Assembly: GCF_947179515.1 (NCBI RefSeq)
Contig: NC_067485.1
Span: forward strand, 71,726,646 to 71,790,645
DNA: 64,000 nt
Direction of reading: 5' to 3'
Origin: Apodemus sylvaticus
Lineage: Eukaryota > Chordata > Mammalia > Rodentia > Muridae
Shown here: in pieces, positions 1 through 12,128 of the stretch
Numbering within the stretch: position 1 is the first letter of the stretch
How the letters are laid out: each line of letters opens with the position of its first letter
Notes under the pieces: model-generated
Told to the model about the DNA's origin: nothing
What the model saw: only the letters and a program-made list of their open reading frames with translations
Database searches by the model: none
Program-made: the position numbers and the translations under genes

Positions 1-527
1 GCTTTGCATACATCTGTGACCCACAATAGCAATAGATTTATGTCAACAGTAATATCAAATATTACTCCACAAAGAGCTTAAGCCTGAAATCGCTTCAGCT
101 GCATAACTTATTAGCCTTTTGCTCACATAATGAAGCTATTAACATTTGTTTGGAATTAGATTTTCCAACATTAAAAGCAGGAGAGCATAGAACCACAAGA
201 CCCCAGAGAATAGCTTCAGTGTAAAGGCAGGTCTATTTCTGTTGGTCAGATACTGATCTGGGAGAGAGTACTTTTCCCCTTTGGTGACCCTGGTGTCTTA
301 GATAATGGAGTGTGGGGGTCCTGGACATATGGAGTAAATCTGAAGTGTGTGTGTGTGATAATTATTCCAGAATGCTACCTGGTGTGTTGTAAATTTAAAG
401 GTATGAATTAGAGCACTCTATAGATTCCCCAGGCATTTTTCTTCATTCCATTATTACTCCCTCTTCTCTTTGAAAGTGACCGTATCAGAGCACACTGAAA
501 GTGTCTGCCTATTGTTCTGTCTGCCTT

Positions 528-533
528 CCTTCC

Positions 534-564
<31 letters not shown>

Positions 565-738
565 ATCCATCCATCCATCCATACATCCATACATACATCC
601 ATCCATCCATCCATCCATCCATCCATTCATTCATTCATTCATCCATACATCCATACATCCATTCATCCATTCATCCATTCACCCATTCATCCATACATCC
701 ATACATCCATACTTCCATACATCCATACATCCAAACAT
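528..738. repeat. Compound (CTAT)n / (CATC)n microsatellite
   Basis: About 30 bp of CTAT units are followed by about 180 bp of imperfect CATC, CATT and CATA tetramers. The Ser/Ile/His-rich frames across it are meaningless. Confidence 0.95.
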
Positions 739-879
739 CCAGTGTGTGTGAGCACCAGGGTCTCATGATGTGGCTTCTCACTAGGCCAAGCTAGTCTCAA
801 ATTCTCAATCCTCCCAGGCTAGCATCCTAAGTGCTGGAGTTGAAGGCATGTCCCATGATCCCTAGGGCTGGCAAGCTGG

Positions 880-975
880 CTGAGTGGGTAAAAGCATTTG
901 CTGCATATTGTGAGCATGCCAGCCAGAGACAGAGAAGAACATGTTTGCTCTTTCTACAACATCACAGGTTATTGC
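880..975 (+). repeat. tRNA-derived SINE fragment (ID/B4-like)
   Basis: GCTGGCTGAGTGGGTAAAAGCATTTGCTGC resembles the tRNA-like head (A-box region) of rodent SINEs. Confidence 0.35.
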
Positions 976-1054
976 ATAGGAATAAATTCTCAAGGTCCAG
1001 ACGTTTCAATGATAGCAACTTGACAGGTAAACAGATAATACACACCACACATGG

Positions 1055-1108
1055 CATGTATATATATGTATGTGTATGTGTATAGGTATATGTTCATTTA
1101 TATTTATG

Positions 1109-1158
<50 letters not shown>

Positions 1159-1178
1159 CATACACACATATACATATA
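1055..1178. repeat. TATATG-type simple repeat
   Basis: Repeated TATGTA hexamers are followed by CATACA on the same strand, so the tract can fold back on itself. Confidence 0.85.
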
Positions 1179-1404
1179 TGTAGTTTACAGAAGGAGTACA
1201 AGTTAAAGCAGCTGCAGTAGAACAGGAAAGGTTCCAGAAGTAGACCGTGATAGTCTATGCTGATAAAGCTACAAGCCAGACCAGTGCTGGGAGGCAGCTG
1301 ACATCAGGGTTTGAAAGCAAGGCTATAGAGTTCAGCTGTTGGTGTAAGCCTGGGTCTGAGTGCAGGAAACTGCAGTCTCCTAATTTAGTTCCCAATGCTT
1401 TGGG

Positions 1405-1860
1405 AAAGGCCATGACCCAAAGCAACATGTGGAGGAAAGCGTTTATTTCATCTTATAGTTTATTAGGTCATCATGAAGAGAAGTCAGGGCAGGAACTCGG
1501 GGGCAGGAACTGCAGCAGAGGCCATGGTGGCGGAACAGTGTTTGTGGCTGTGCGTCCCATTATTTCTTTTACTGTCACAACCAGCGGCCCAGCCATGGCA
1601 TGCTCCAACAGTGGGCTGGCCCTCCTTCCTCAATCACTAATCAAGGGAACACCCCACAGACTTGTCTGTTGATAGCATCTTCTCAACAAAGGTTCCTTCT
1701 GCCTAAATGACTCTGGTTTGTGGGAGGTGCCAAAACCCAGCATGGGCTGTTCTGAGTCCAGTTCACCTGGGTGAACAGGTAGACGGTTATCAGGCGATAG
1801 GTTGCTGTGACACCATATGATCAAGTATTAGGTGTCTGTCACTTGGTGGCATCCAGTCAA
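1405..1860 (-). mobile_element. LTR fragment, MaLR-like
   Basis: Features such as GCGTTTATTTCATC, GGGCAGGAACTCG and CAATCACTAATCAAGG are shared with the other MT-like LTR fragments in this window (22510, 27271). Confidence 0.4.
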
Positions 1861-2159
1861 GTGGGTTACACTCTGGTAAAACCTTTTGCTTTTGTCTGGT
1901 TTTTAATACGTTTTTAGGTCTGGTGACCCTGATAGGATTTTAATACACTCATATGCCTCCATAGACTAAATTAGTTCCAAATATAAATATGTAGGGTCGC
2001 CCTTTACTTCTGGTCACTTCTCAGTCTGTGTTAGATGGGTGGTGCCTGTCAGGTGTTCAGTTTGGATGTCTACATAGGGGTTACAGTCATCCTTTCTCAA
2101 AATGGAGTAAAAAAAAACCTTAGGGCTACACACAGGTTGATAAACCACTGCTTTATATC

Positions 2160-2370
2160 ATGTGGGATAACTCAGAGCCACCTCATCTCAACCGTCACAC
2201 AAACCTGAGGACCTGAGTCAGGGCCCTCAGAACCTGCATAGTGTAGGAATCCATAATCCTAGCACACTCCTGCCATGAAACAGGAGGCAGAGACAGGGTG
2301 ATTTTTACAAGCTCTTCAGTCAGCTAGTCTGGCATGGTTAGTGGAGATAGACCCTGTCTCAAACAAGGTA
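2160..2370 (+). repeat. Composite SINE (B4/RSINE-like), old
   Basis: A tRNA-like head (GGATAACTCAGAGCC...CCTGAGTCAGGGCC) is followed by a B1-like tail (AGGAGGCAGAGACAGG...GACCCTGTCTCAAAC). Confidence 0.4.
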
Positions 2371-2447
2371 TAAGGTAAAGCTGACCTGAAGGCCATCTTC
2401 AGATCTTCACAAGAATACCATACATGGGTGTGCACACCCATGCACGC

Positions 2448-2480
2448 ATGCACACACACACACACACACACACACACAGA
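2448..2480. repeat. (CA)n microsatellite
   Basis: About 16 CA units. Confidence 0.9.
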
Positions 2481-2554
2481 TATGCATAAACACACAAAAT
2501 TTAACTTAGAATCAATATATTTACTTTTAAAAGTTCTATTGTAGCTGGGCAGTT

Positions 2555-2745
2555 CTATTGCAGCTGGGTGGCGCATGCCTGTAATCCCAGCACTTGGCAG
2601 GCAGAGGCAGGTGGATTTCTGAGTTCCAGGCCAGCCTGGTCTGCAGAGTGAGCTCCAGGACAGCCAGGGCTACACAGAGAAACCCTGTCTCGAAAAAACA
2701 AAAACAAAACAAAACAAAACAAAAAAAAACCAAAAACAAAAACTT
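2555..2745 (+). repeat. B1 SINE
   Basis: A nearly complete 7SL-derived B1: GGGTGGCGCATGCCTGTAAT, CCAGGCCAGCCTGGTCTGCA and GAAACCCTGTCTC, then an A-rich tail. An imperfect duplication of TTCTATTGTAG flanks it. Confidence 0.93.
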
Positions 2746-4133
2746 CTATTGTAGTCTTTCCCTGTGGTATGGAGTGATTCATATGGTTGTGTGGTGGTGA
2801 TTCCAATAGTTTCTCAGAGTGATTCAAATGGCTGTGTGTGGACAAAGAGCTTCAGGAAGAGTTACCTGGAGTTCATTCCCTCCTTCCAAAACAAACCAAA
2901 GCAAACAGCAAACACAAACTGAAGAGAACAAGCAACACCAGGCGCCTTTCAGACGGGCAGGCAAGCCTCTAGCTATCTGTCTTCCCTGGACAAGCTTGCC
3001 TGTGATCTCAGACGTGCTACCTCTCTTCCCACAACTTCCTAGTGGTTCAGAATTGTTGTTTAGATCACCTGTCCTCCAAGTAGGAATCCATGCTGGACCT
3101 GGGGGGGCGCTTTTGAGAAGGAGAACCCACTAACCCCTCACATGAGTGAGTGAGTGGCCTAGGACATTGTTGGTCTCGGTGTCTGACGTGTAGTGTAGGC
3201 GTGCAGCGAGCTCTTGGGCATCCTACTGTTGATGCAGTCGCTCTCCTCAGGGCCTGGACAGGTGACCTAGACTCCAGTCCTGAGGGACCAAGGTGATATG
3301 GAGGTTAAGGGCTGGGACAGTGGGGAACTCTTACATGGGAATGCTTTCCTGCAGCACAGCCCAGGTGCCGTTCAACTGGATCGGATGGAGCAAAACCCTC
3401 CCTTTCTCTGGTTTCTTCCAAGTACTTTGTTTTTTAGATACCTTCTCCCCACCCCTTACTTAGTTCATAGAGACACGCTCTTGCTTTCAAAAGTTTCCAA
3501 GACATTGGGAGTGTCACTAAGTGTTCATCTCCTCTCCACTGGTGTCATGGTGTTAATGGGGCTGAGGGGATGTCTTTGGCAATCAGTCTTCCCTGGCAGG
3601 GTTCGCAGCTCTCCAGCCAAGAACATTTTTCCCCTCTGTTTCCCTCCTGCTTAGGCGAGTGTAACAGTCAAAACAGAAGTTGGATATTTTCCCCTTCCTG
3701 CCAGTACTATCCCTGAGGACCAAGACCCAGCCTGACCCAACTTACATCAGTCTGTCATAAAATGTCATGGGTTTAAAATAAAACCTGTGAAGGCCAGGCT
3801 GCCCCCACGTTCTCCTTTCCTTGTGTGGAGTGGGGAAGGAGCTGTCTCACCCTAGGCTGCTTCAGAAGGAATGTAAACTCTTCATCGGGCCCGGATGGCT
3901 CTGTGTTAGGAGGAATGGCCTTGGGCAGCTCCTTCCATTGCTTGTATGGGAGTTTCTTGCTGAAGTTTGCTCATCTAGAAATGGAGACCCACAGAAACAA
4001 AGATTGTTGTACTGGAGTATGTAGCCAAAGCACTCTGTAAATGATGAAAAGCAGTTTGGGGTTCATCGTGACTGTAGTCATCTCAAAGTCTTTCAACACT
4101 GCATTTTTACAAATTAAAAAGATTAACTCTCCG

Positions 4134-4268
4134 GGGCTGGAGAGATGGCTCAGTGTTTGAGGCACATTCTTCTCTTGCAGAGGAGTAGAGCTCAGTCCCC
4201 AGCATCCAGCATCCATGATGGGTGGCTTGAGACATACACAAACACACACACACACACACACACACATC
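4134..4268 (+). repeat. B2 SINE with CA-repeat tail
   Basis: GGGGCTGGAGAGATGGCTCA is the B2 tRNA-like head with its pol III A box. It runs into (CA)15 at 4237-4266. Confidence 0.85.
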
Positions 4269-4384
4269 TCAAAAGAAAAAACTTCCTGTTACCCCCACCC
4301 CCACCTACCAGGAAACTCCTAAGACCTGCTGGGACTGGTGGCTGATAAACCCAACCCACCTCCCTTGATGATGAGAATATGTAT

Positions 4385-4742
4385 TAGTCAGGCTTTCACT
4401 TCTGGGAACAGACACCATGGCCAAGGCCACTTTTATAAGGACAAGATTTAATTGGGGCTGGCTAACAGGTTCAGGGGTTCAGTCCATTATCATCAAGGCA
4501 GGAACATGGCAGCATCCAGGCAGGCATGGTGCAGGAGTTGCTGAGTTCTACATCTTCATCTGAAGGCTGCTAGGAGAAGAGTGGCTTCCAGGCAGCTGGG
4601 ATGAGGGCCTTAAAGGCTGCACTCACAGTGACACACCTATTCCAACAAGGCCACACCCACTTCAACAAGGCTACACCTACTCTATCAAGGCCACACTTCC
4701 TAATAGTGCCACTCCCTGGGCTAAATGTATACAAACCACCAT
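4385..4742 (-). mobile_element. MT-type MaLR solo LTR (antisense)
   Basis: TTCAGTCCATTATCATCAAGG, GGCAGCATCCAGGCAGGCAT and GTGACACACCTATTCCAACAAGG are the reverse complement of the LTR at 20157-20488. Confidence 0.65.
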
Positions 4743-4999
4743 AGAACAGTAGAGGGATGTGAATAAATAACTGTTCACATTTTCTTCCATTCAGTGGCAT
4801 TTAATAACGTCTGGGCAGGAGCACTTTGAAAAAGTTATATTAATTGAATTACAAAGAGATGACACGTTAGTGTGTTATCAGCAGAAGTTCTCCCTCTCTG
4901 ACATTCACTCCCCAGTTCTCACCTACCCCAGACAGACAGCCGTGGTTCTTAGTTTCTTGTGCAAACATTCAATCCATGTTTTGATGCTGCACAAACAGT

Positions 5000-5220
5000 T
5001 CAATGTGTTTTATTTACTTTTTGCCTTTGCTAGGTGGCTGGAGCACTGGGTACACTCACCTGTGCATTGCTATATTCACCTACAGATTTTGAGGATCTTC
5101 CCATATGAACACCTTAAATGGCTGCACAATATTCTACTGTATAGATGTAACATGATATGTCCTATTTAATGGAGCCTATTTAATGGGGTTTTGAGGTGTT
5201 TCTGATACAACATCATTACA
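5000..5220 (-). mobile_element. Possible ancient L1 fragment
   Basis: The run GGCTGCACAATATTCTACTGTATAG through TTACAAACTGTGCTG resembles the reverse complement of the old L1 ORF2 C-terminus. The match is weak. Confidence 0.35.
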
Positions 5221-5274
5221 AACTGTGCTGACATCATTATATATAACTAATTTTCAGGACTCATTACTGCATCT

Positions 5275-5800
5275 AATCCTTAGTAAATATTTGGGTACCT
5301 CCCATGATGCGGCTACTGTGTGAGATGCTGCAGTTTCAACATTTAGCAAAATCCAAAGGCCCTGATGTCATATAGTCTTATAGTCCTAATTAACAACAGA
5401 CATAATCCGGAGACCATATTATAAAAATATCATAATGAAACGATTATTGCATAATGTTAAATGGAATTAATTGTTCCAACTTAAGACATTAGGCAGTTAA
5501 GGGTCCTTTCCTGGATTATGAGGGGAAGAAAACCCTCTCAGATGAATGGACACTGAGATAAGACCTAGACTGTAAAGGGGCCACGTGGGTGCCCGCAGTT
5601 CAGAGATACAAGAATAAGCACAGCAGCCCTGTGGCGGCGGAACACATGGCATGAAGAAGAGCCTTGTAGAGGAGCAAAGGGATGAGGCCTGCGAAACAGC
5701 AGGAGCCGGACCACGCCGGGCCTGATAGATCTTAAGAGGATCCACACTTTGTTCCATAGTGGTGGTAACTCTTTGACCCCTTGGAGGAAAGGCTAATGTG
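5275..5800 (+). mobile_element. Ancient L2 LINE fragment
   Basis: The order of short matches follows the L2 3' region: a CTACTGTGTGAGATGCTG segment, TCAGATGAATGGACACTGAGATAAGACCTAGA, then AGGCCTGCGAAACAGC and the GGGCCTGATAGATC segment. It is strongly diverged and no coding is left. Confidence 0.5.
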
Positions 5801-6189
5801 CAATCAAGCAGACAGGAGTGAGACCTGGGGCTTCTGGGATTGGAATGATTCCCTGTGGTGCACTTGAGCATAAGCAAGGTGCTGTGGAGGTTCTGGGACA
5901 ATGCTGGGCTAGACTAGAAACAGTGGCAAAACGTGAGTGATACTTGGCATTAAAAAAAGAAAAGGGAAATCAGTCTTTATCTCTGTCTCAGAAGGCTGGT
6001 GGTAAATGATCACCCTGTCCTTACAGGGCTCCAAGACTGGCTGTGGGCATTTCCAATGTGCCTTTTCTGTAGCGGTTCTTCCCATGGAGGATGGCTCGCG
6101 TCTGAGCTGTGACCACGTGCCCCACCCATGGGAACCTTCTGTATATGGCAGATGCCCCGGAGCTCTTGTCTGATATGCTTCTCCTTTAT

Positions 6190-6312
6190 TCCCCCAATGC
6201 AGAGGCAGGGTTTCTCTGTGTAGTGCTGGTTGTCCAGACACTTGCTCTGTAGGCCAGGCTGGTTTTGAACTCACAAATGCCCCTGCCTCTGCTTCCCAGA
6301 AGCTAATTGGGA
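6190..6312 (-). repeat. B1 SINE fragment
   Basis: GGCAGGGTTTCTCTGTGTAG and GTAGGCCAGGCTGGTTTTGAA give an antisense B1. Confidence 0.85.
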
Positions 6313-6657
6313 ATGCCATGGGAATTTGAAACCTCCAACAAAGTCATACCTCCTAATTCATCCACCAAAGTTCCACCATCTAGGGACCAAATATTCAAAT
6401 AGATAAGCCTTTAGGGCTGACTCTTATTCAAACCACCGAGGTTTCTCTCAGGGCATTCTATTTCCTAGAATATAAAGCCCGTAGGCATGGCATGCTTGAG
6501 TTCCACAGACTCACCTGCCATTGAGAGAGAGAGAGAGCCACTGCAGGACACATGACTTTGTCACTTTCCCTCATTCTCTCTTCACATTTCTTTCTTTTTC
6601 AAAGTAGTTTAGGCCTGTATTTTTTTCAATATCTTGATGATATACAAAAGAAATCCA

Positions 6658-6830
6658 GGGGCTGAACAGACAGTTCAGCAGTTTGAGTTACCTTGGCTCT
6701 TCAGAGGATCAGAACGCCCACATTGGACAGCTCCCAACTGCCTGTAACTCCTGTTCCAGGGGCTTCAAATGCTCTTCTGTCTCTCAGCACCTGAAATGCT
6801 TGTATGCACACACTCACACCTCCCTCACAC
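6658..6830 (+). repeat. B2-like SINE
   Basis: GGGGCTGAACAGACAGTTCAGC is a diverged B2 head, followed by B2-body-like sequence up to a CA/GA tract. Confidence 0.65.
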
Positions 6831-6925
6831 ATGAGAGAGGTAGGGAGAGAGACACAGAGAAAGACAGAGAGACACACAGAGAGACAGAAAGACAGAGAGT
6901 GAGTTGGGGCAGAGACACACAGAGA
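6830..6925. repeat. GA-rich simple repeat
   Basis: Imperfect AGAGAGACACAGAG units. Confidence 0.8.
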
Positions 6926-7149
6926 TAAGCAAATAATAAATCTATTTGTATTTTGCATTATTGCATTAAATTTACAGATCAACTTGGAAAGAATTAACAA
7001 ACTAGCAATACCAAATCTCCAACTCTGCGAACCACATATATTATCTTTGTTTCTGGAAAGTCTGATTTTTTTAAATTAATGCTCTAATTTTTTAGAATAT
7101 GTATTCTATAGGCATTTGATTTATACTTCTGCATTTTATATTTGGTGCT

Positions 7150-7735
7150 ATTGTTTCAGATACTGCATTAGTTATTTCTCAGTGCTGACCAAACACAGTT
7201 GAAGGTGTGTGTGAGACTTAATTTGGCCCAAAATTTGAGGGGATTTAGTCTGTTTTGGCTGGGAAGGAAGGGTAGGGGTGGTGTGCGTGTGGTGGCGGTG
7301 GTGGTGGTTGTGTGTATGTGTGTGTGTGTGTGTGTGTGGTGTGTATGGTGTTGTGTGGATGGTGGTGGTGGTATGTGTATGTTGGGGTGTGTGTTGGTGT
7401 GTGTGGTATGTGTGTGTTGGTATGTCTTTCTGTGTGTGGTGGTGTGTGTGGTGGGTGTGTTGGTGTGTGTAGTATGTGTGTGTGTGTTGGTGTGTGTGGT
7501 ATGTGTGTGTTGGTGTGTGTGGTGTGTGTGTGTGTGTTGGTGTATGTGTTTCTGTGTGTGGTTGTGTGTGTGGTATCTGGTAACCGTATGCTGGCAGTCA
7601 GCTGACACAGGACAGGAAGCCCTGTCTCCCAAGACCCATTTCCCTTCACTAGTCCTCTCAAAAGTCTTACAATCTCCCAAAACATAACCCCCATCTGGCA
7701 ACCAAGTGTTCACCCCATTTCACACACTAACCATA
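7150..7735 (-). mobile_element. LTR fragment (MaLR-like) expanded by a GT-rich tract
   Basis: CTCAGTGCTGACCAAACACAG before, and CAACCAAGTGTTCACCCC after, resemble antisense rodent MaLR sequence. About 310 bp of GT/GGT tract (7265-7580) lies between. The LTR call is tentative; the tract is certain. Confidence 0.4.
7265..7580. repeat. Long imperfect GT-rich tract
   Basis: Alternating GT with GGT and TGG interruptions for about 315 bp. The Val/Cys-rich and His/Thr-rich frames over it are artefacts. Confidence 0.93.
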
Positions 7736-7939
7736 ATGTGGACTGTTCTGTTTTGTTTTCAGTCAGCTTTGCTGTGTAGTTCGGGTTGGCCTAAACCCCA
7801 CAGTCCTTCAGCTGCTTCTTCCCGTGTCCTGAGGTTACAGGTGTGCCACCACATCAAGAGCAGATATCTTAAAAGTATACATGTGTGTGCTTGTATGTGT
7901 CTATGCATGCTTGTATGTGTGTGTGTGCATGCACATGTT

Positions 7940-8225
7940 TGCATGTGCACACGGTCATGTGTGTGGCACACATGTGGAGAACCTGGGGTGCCAGTCCTCA
8001 TCCTCCATCTTGTCTGAGACAGGGTGTCTTCACTGCTTACCACTGTGTACATACTCCATGTGAGGTGATGAGCCCGTGATTCATCCCCCTGCCGTGTCAG
8101 TGCAGGCGTGGACATTCCAAGTCCACGTTACCACACTTGGCTTGAAATGGGTTCTGAGGGTGATAATTCAGGTCCTCATGTGTGTAGCAAGTGCTTTATC
8201 CTCTGTGCCATCTGATCAGCCCAAG
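7940..8225 (-). repeat. B3-type SINE
   Basis: It ends in GCAAGTGCTTTATCCTCTGTGCCATCTGATCAGCC, the complement of a B2/B3 head. It also contains GTCTGAGACAGGGTGTC. Confidence 0.5.
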
Positions 8226-8234
8226 AGGCACCAT

Positions 8235-9075
8235 TTTAAACTTGTATTGCTAACCTACAGGGATGCAACTCAGTTTTGTGTATTAATCTTATAACTGACA
8301 ACTTACTGAACACACCAAATTCTGAAACATTTTGTAGATCCCTTGCCATTTTTAACATAAATAATCACATTGCCAATAGGATACAGTCTTAATCCTCCCT
8401 TTTATCTCTCTCTCTTACTGCACCGGCTAAGACCTTTAGTGTGAGCATGCGTGGGAATGGTGAACGCACCCAGTATATTTTAAATAGGTTGACTGAAGTT
8501 TTTAGATTTCCTTAATCAGATTAAAGAAGTTAGCTTTTATTAGTTCATGGACAGTTTTTAAAATATCCTTAAAATCATTTTCACTGTGCGTATATGCACG
8601 GAGCATGGTACTGGGTTATATGAGGACTCTCACCAGCACGCGTTGCTGAGCGCATTTGTCCACTCAGTTGTCTGTCTCTCATCTCTCCATACTTTTCTGT
8701 TTATCTTCTTTTTTGTCCTAGAGAGTTTTCATTTCTACTTTCCTGTCATACTTACATACATACATACGTACATACATACGTACGTACATACACATTGGCA
8801 TGCAGCATTATAAAAAACTAGGAACCACAAATAAGAGACAATGCATTTGTCTTCCTAAGAACGGCCTAATTCATTCAACAAGATGACCTCCTGCAGCACC
8901 CAATTTTCCTGCAGATGACATAATTTTATTCTTCGTTATGGCTAAAAGAATTAATTCCACAATGCGTATGCAGTTAGTGACAGTCGCAATAATGTATTGA
9001 ATTTTGTCAAGTGTTCTTTCAGCATCTACTGGGAGGTCATATGAGTTGCCCCTTCTAGCTTGTTAGTAGAGTAAA
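8235..9075 (-). mobile_element. Ancient mammalian L1 (L1M-like) antisense fragments
   Basis: 8240-8480 and 8940-9075 follow, in reverse, the old L1 ORF2 order: the CAACTTACTGAAC segment, then a CACCGGCTAAGACCTTTAGTG segment, then TTTTGTCAAGTGTTCTTTCAGC. They are very diverged and interrupted by a CATA microsatellite (8752-8795). Confidence 0.5.
8752..8795. repeat. (CATA)n microsatellite
   Basis: About 11 CATA/CGTA tetramers. Confidence 0.85.
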
Positions 9076-9199
9076 ACCTAAATCAGAGCGGACAGTCTTC
9101 CCACAGACTCCCTGAGACAACGCAGGTCTCTCCAATGAACTTTTACTATTCCTATACGAAAACCCATCCGTTTAGCATGTGTTTGAGATTTCTTTTTGT

Positions 9200-9214
9200 T
9201 CTCTCTCTCCCTCT

Positions 9215-9264
<50 letters not shown>

Positions 9265-9330
9265 CAGAAAAAGAGAAAAAGTGTGTGTGGAGAGAGGGGG
9301 GAAAGGAGGGAGAGAGAGGGGGGGGGGAGA

Positions 9331-9382
<52 letters not shown>
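9200..9382. repeat. Compound (CT)n-(CA)n-(GA)n simple repeat
   Basis: CT units (about 9205-9229), (CA)n (9232-9262), a G-rich spacer, then (GA)n (about 9328-9382). The CT and GA arms are inverted complements about 100 bp apart. Confidence 0.9.
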
Positions 9383-9384
<2 letters not shown>

Positions 9385-9655
9385 ATGTCCATTCTTTACA
9401 GCACCTGGGGGTCAGAGGAGGACCCTGAGTGTCTGTTGTCTTCCACTGCTCTCTACATTATTCCCTCATGACAAGGTCTCTCATGGAACCTGAAGCCAAG
9501 TTTGCAGTCAGCAAGTCCCAGTGATCCCGACTGTTGGGCTTACGGATGCTCGTGTGGCCGTATAATTCTTTATGTGAGTGAGTGCTAGAGATTCGAATGT
9601 GGGTTCCCAATCTTGAGCAGCAAGCACACCGACTCAAAGAGTAACTTCTCCTGCT
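9385..9655 (-). repeat. B3-like SINE, diverged
   Basis: GAGATTCGAATGTGGGTTCCCAATC is the B-box side of an antisense B2/B3 and GCAAGCACACCGACTC the head. Confidence 0.4.
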
Positions 9656-10359
9656 CTAGAATTTTAAAAACTGTGTCTGAATTTGCAAAATGACACGCAG
9701 AAAGTATTAGGTCAGATTACATAGATACAAAGGTACTTGGCTACGTTATTTAAGGAATAATTTAATTGATTATTTAATATCAATGTCAGTTTCATCTGGG
9801 AAGTCTGACGTACTGGGGAACCTCAACCTTACAGTGGCAGTATTTCCTAAAATTCTGACTTTTGGTGACAGCGCAAATGTTGTTCTTGGCAGCAACAGAT
9901 ACAGTCAGGGTTTTCTTTTTCAGGGCGGGCTTGCTTTCTTCATTCTTTAAGGAAATCGAGCCAATAGAGTCTCAATTGAGCACATATATTTTGCCACTCA
10001 TTCTTTCAAGTAAAATAGTGTTGCCTGAACAAAACAAAACAAAATAAAAATCCAATCGAACCATAAAACCCTCTACCTCGGCTGGAAGCCTCATCGTGGG
10101 AACACTTGACCTTGAGACACCACTGGCCTGAGAAGAATGCTAAAAATGTCGTATTCTGGTCTTTAGAAAAATGAATTTTTTTGTTACTCATTCACGGAGG
10201 ACTTGAAGGAAAACAAGTTCATTTTCTTACTGTCTCAGTGCAGTGAAGAATACAATGTTTACTAGAAGAATTTGGTGTGCCTGCCGTGACCTAGACAAAG
10301 TGGGGTATAGTTTGACTCACCCACGCTATTGCAATACTATTCAGAAGCCAGTGCTTTAG

Positions 10360-10450
10360 GGATTGGAGAGGGACTCAGTAGTTATGAGTGTGCTGTTCTC
10401 CAGGAACTCTGCCTAGAGATTACCTCACTTATGACATGTGTGCAGTGTAC
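10360..10450 (+). repeat. Partial B2-like SINE
   Basis: GATTGGAGAGGGACTCAGTAGTTATGAGTG resembles the B2 head. The rest of 9.66-12.05 kb has no recognised gene; it holds a T18 run (10528-10545) and CA/TA-rich sequence. Confidence 0.35.
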
Positions 10451-11447
10451 TCAGGAGTCCCAGGAGAAGCTTGCTCCCTGAGTGGCTGAAGAGACACCTT
10501 TGAGTGACCTCATTTTTTCCTTTGGTTTTTTTTTTTTTTTTTTCTATTGTTGAATGATGACATTGACTCTCCGGTCTCCCAAGGTTGTATGAGTGCCTCT
10601 GTGTGTGGCAGACTTGGACACAAAGGAAGAGGATCAGGAAGGAGTCTATTCCTCCATAGAGGCTCTTCCCAAGAACAGGCACTCCAGCCAGAGTCTCCTG
10701 TCCGCCACGCTCCAAGCACTCCACCTTGAAGTCATGTGCTAAGGCGGCAGAAGCAAAGGTGGATTGAAAGGAACAGCCCGTCCCCAGAGCCCTAGAAGTT
10801 CTTGAACTCCGTTCAGTTCTCCCTCGGCCGCGTTATCATCCCTGCCCGGATACCAGCACCGAGTGTGCCGCTCGTCTTCTCTGGGGCTGTACAGGGAGAA
10901 TGACCATGGCCACTCTTGTAAAGGAGAGCATTTAACTGGGGCCACATCAGATGGCACTGCGTGGCATTGTATTCTCCACTTTATCAGCTGACGACATCTT
11001 TTTTCCCATTTGAAGCAAAGTCTCATTTGGCAGCCGGTCTTGACCCTTATCTTCATCCTGCCTTTCCTCTGAGTGCACTACCATTCCTGACCCACAACTT
11101 TATTTTAATGACAGCTTATACAAGCCTCACAAAGAGAATGTGAGCTCCTGTTGGCTGGGTTGAACTCACCAGTGAGTTTCCTGCCCAGCCCACCTTCTTT
11201 ATCAGGCCCCTGTCAGTGGGGCCAGTCCCTGCCTCTAGGAACACTGGATTTGAGTCTCTTGAGATAAACAACTCCACAGGATGCAACTGAATTCAGGATG
11301 GTCCCAGAATGAGCTGGGGCCTGGCCCACCCCCAATCTTCCATTTATTCAATATTCATCCAAGATAACTGGAACAAACAGGTTTGAATGATTTCTTTGGG
11401 ACTTCTAATGAATGTCTTCATATCAAGGCCTGGCTCTCATATTCACT

Positions 11448-11870
11448 TGAACACACACACACACACACACACCCCACACACTCCTCCAATATCTCTTCAG
11501 AAGTTCTTCTAAGTATTGTTATGTCAAACCTTCCATTCCTCATGTATTTTATTTCTTAATTTTTCTCAAAAATAAAAATATACATGCATACAGTCATACA
11601 TGGGTATACATATAGTTATGCACACATACACTGACATTCCTCACAGTCATACACATGCACTCACATGTAACATACACCATGAGTATGCTCATATGTGACC
11701 ACATGCACCTCCTCACAAACCCTCAAACACATACAGACACTATACATGAACCCACACATGCACTTCTATAAATATATTCACACATATATGTACATATGTA
11801 CACATATACACATGTGCACACTCACACACGTGTACACTCAAAATGCATGAGTACACATATGTATGCACAG
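11448..11870. repeat. CA/TA-rich low-complexity region
   Basis: A pure (CA)n at about 11451-11472, then degenerate CACATA/CATGCA sequence to 11870. Confidence 0.8.
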
Positions 11871-12111
11871 TCACTGGAGGGAGTTTTCTATGCTAGTCTG
11901 TATTGGGGCACTGTTTCACTGAAGTACTTCCTGACCTCGATGCTCATGATTCTATAATTCCACAAGGGAGGCCATTTCCTTGTCTGATTTTTTTTTATTT
12001 TGATACACATATACTATTCAAATGGGCAAATCAAAAGGTCTTAATCTGACAGAGTGCTTTCCTTAGGTTTTCCCTGAGAGGCACTGCCAATTGACTTCAG
12101 TCAGTCGTTTG

Positions 12112-12128
12112 GCGCCATCTGCTGGTCA
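12112..12128 (-). promoter_or_regulatory. CTCF-type motif
   Basis: GGCGCCATCTGCTGGTC contains GCCATCTGCTGG (12114-12125), which fits the reverse-complement CTCF core GCCMYCTRSTGG at every position. It is not inside a SINE that I recognise. Confidence 0.5.

Noticed and set aside
5497..5901. 134-codon minus-strand frame
   Set aside because: It lies over an ancient L2-like fragment, with no domain signal and no splice context.
7168..7713. Long His/Thr-rich and Val/Cys-rich open frames
   Set aside because: They are translations of the GT/CA simple repeat in several frames.
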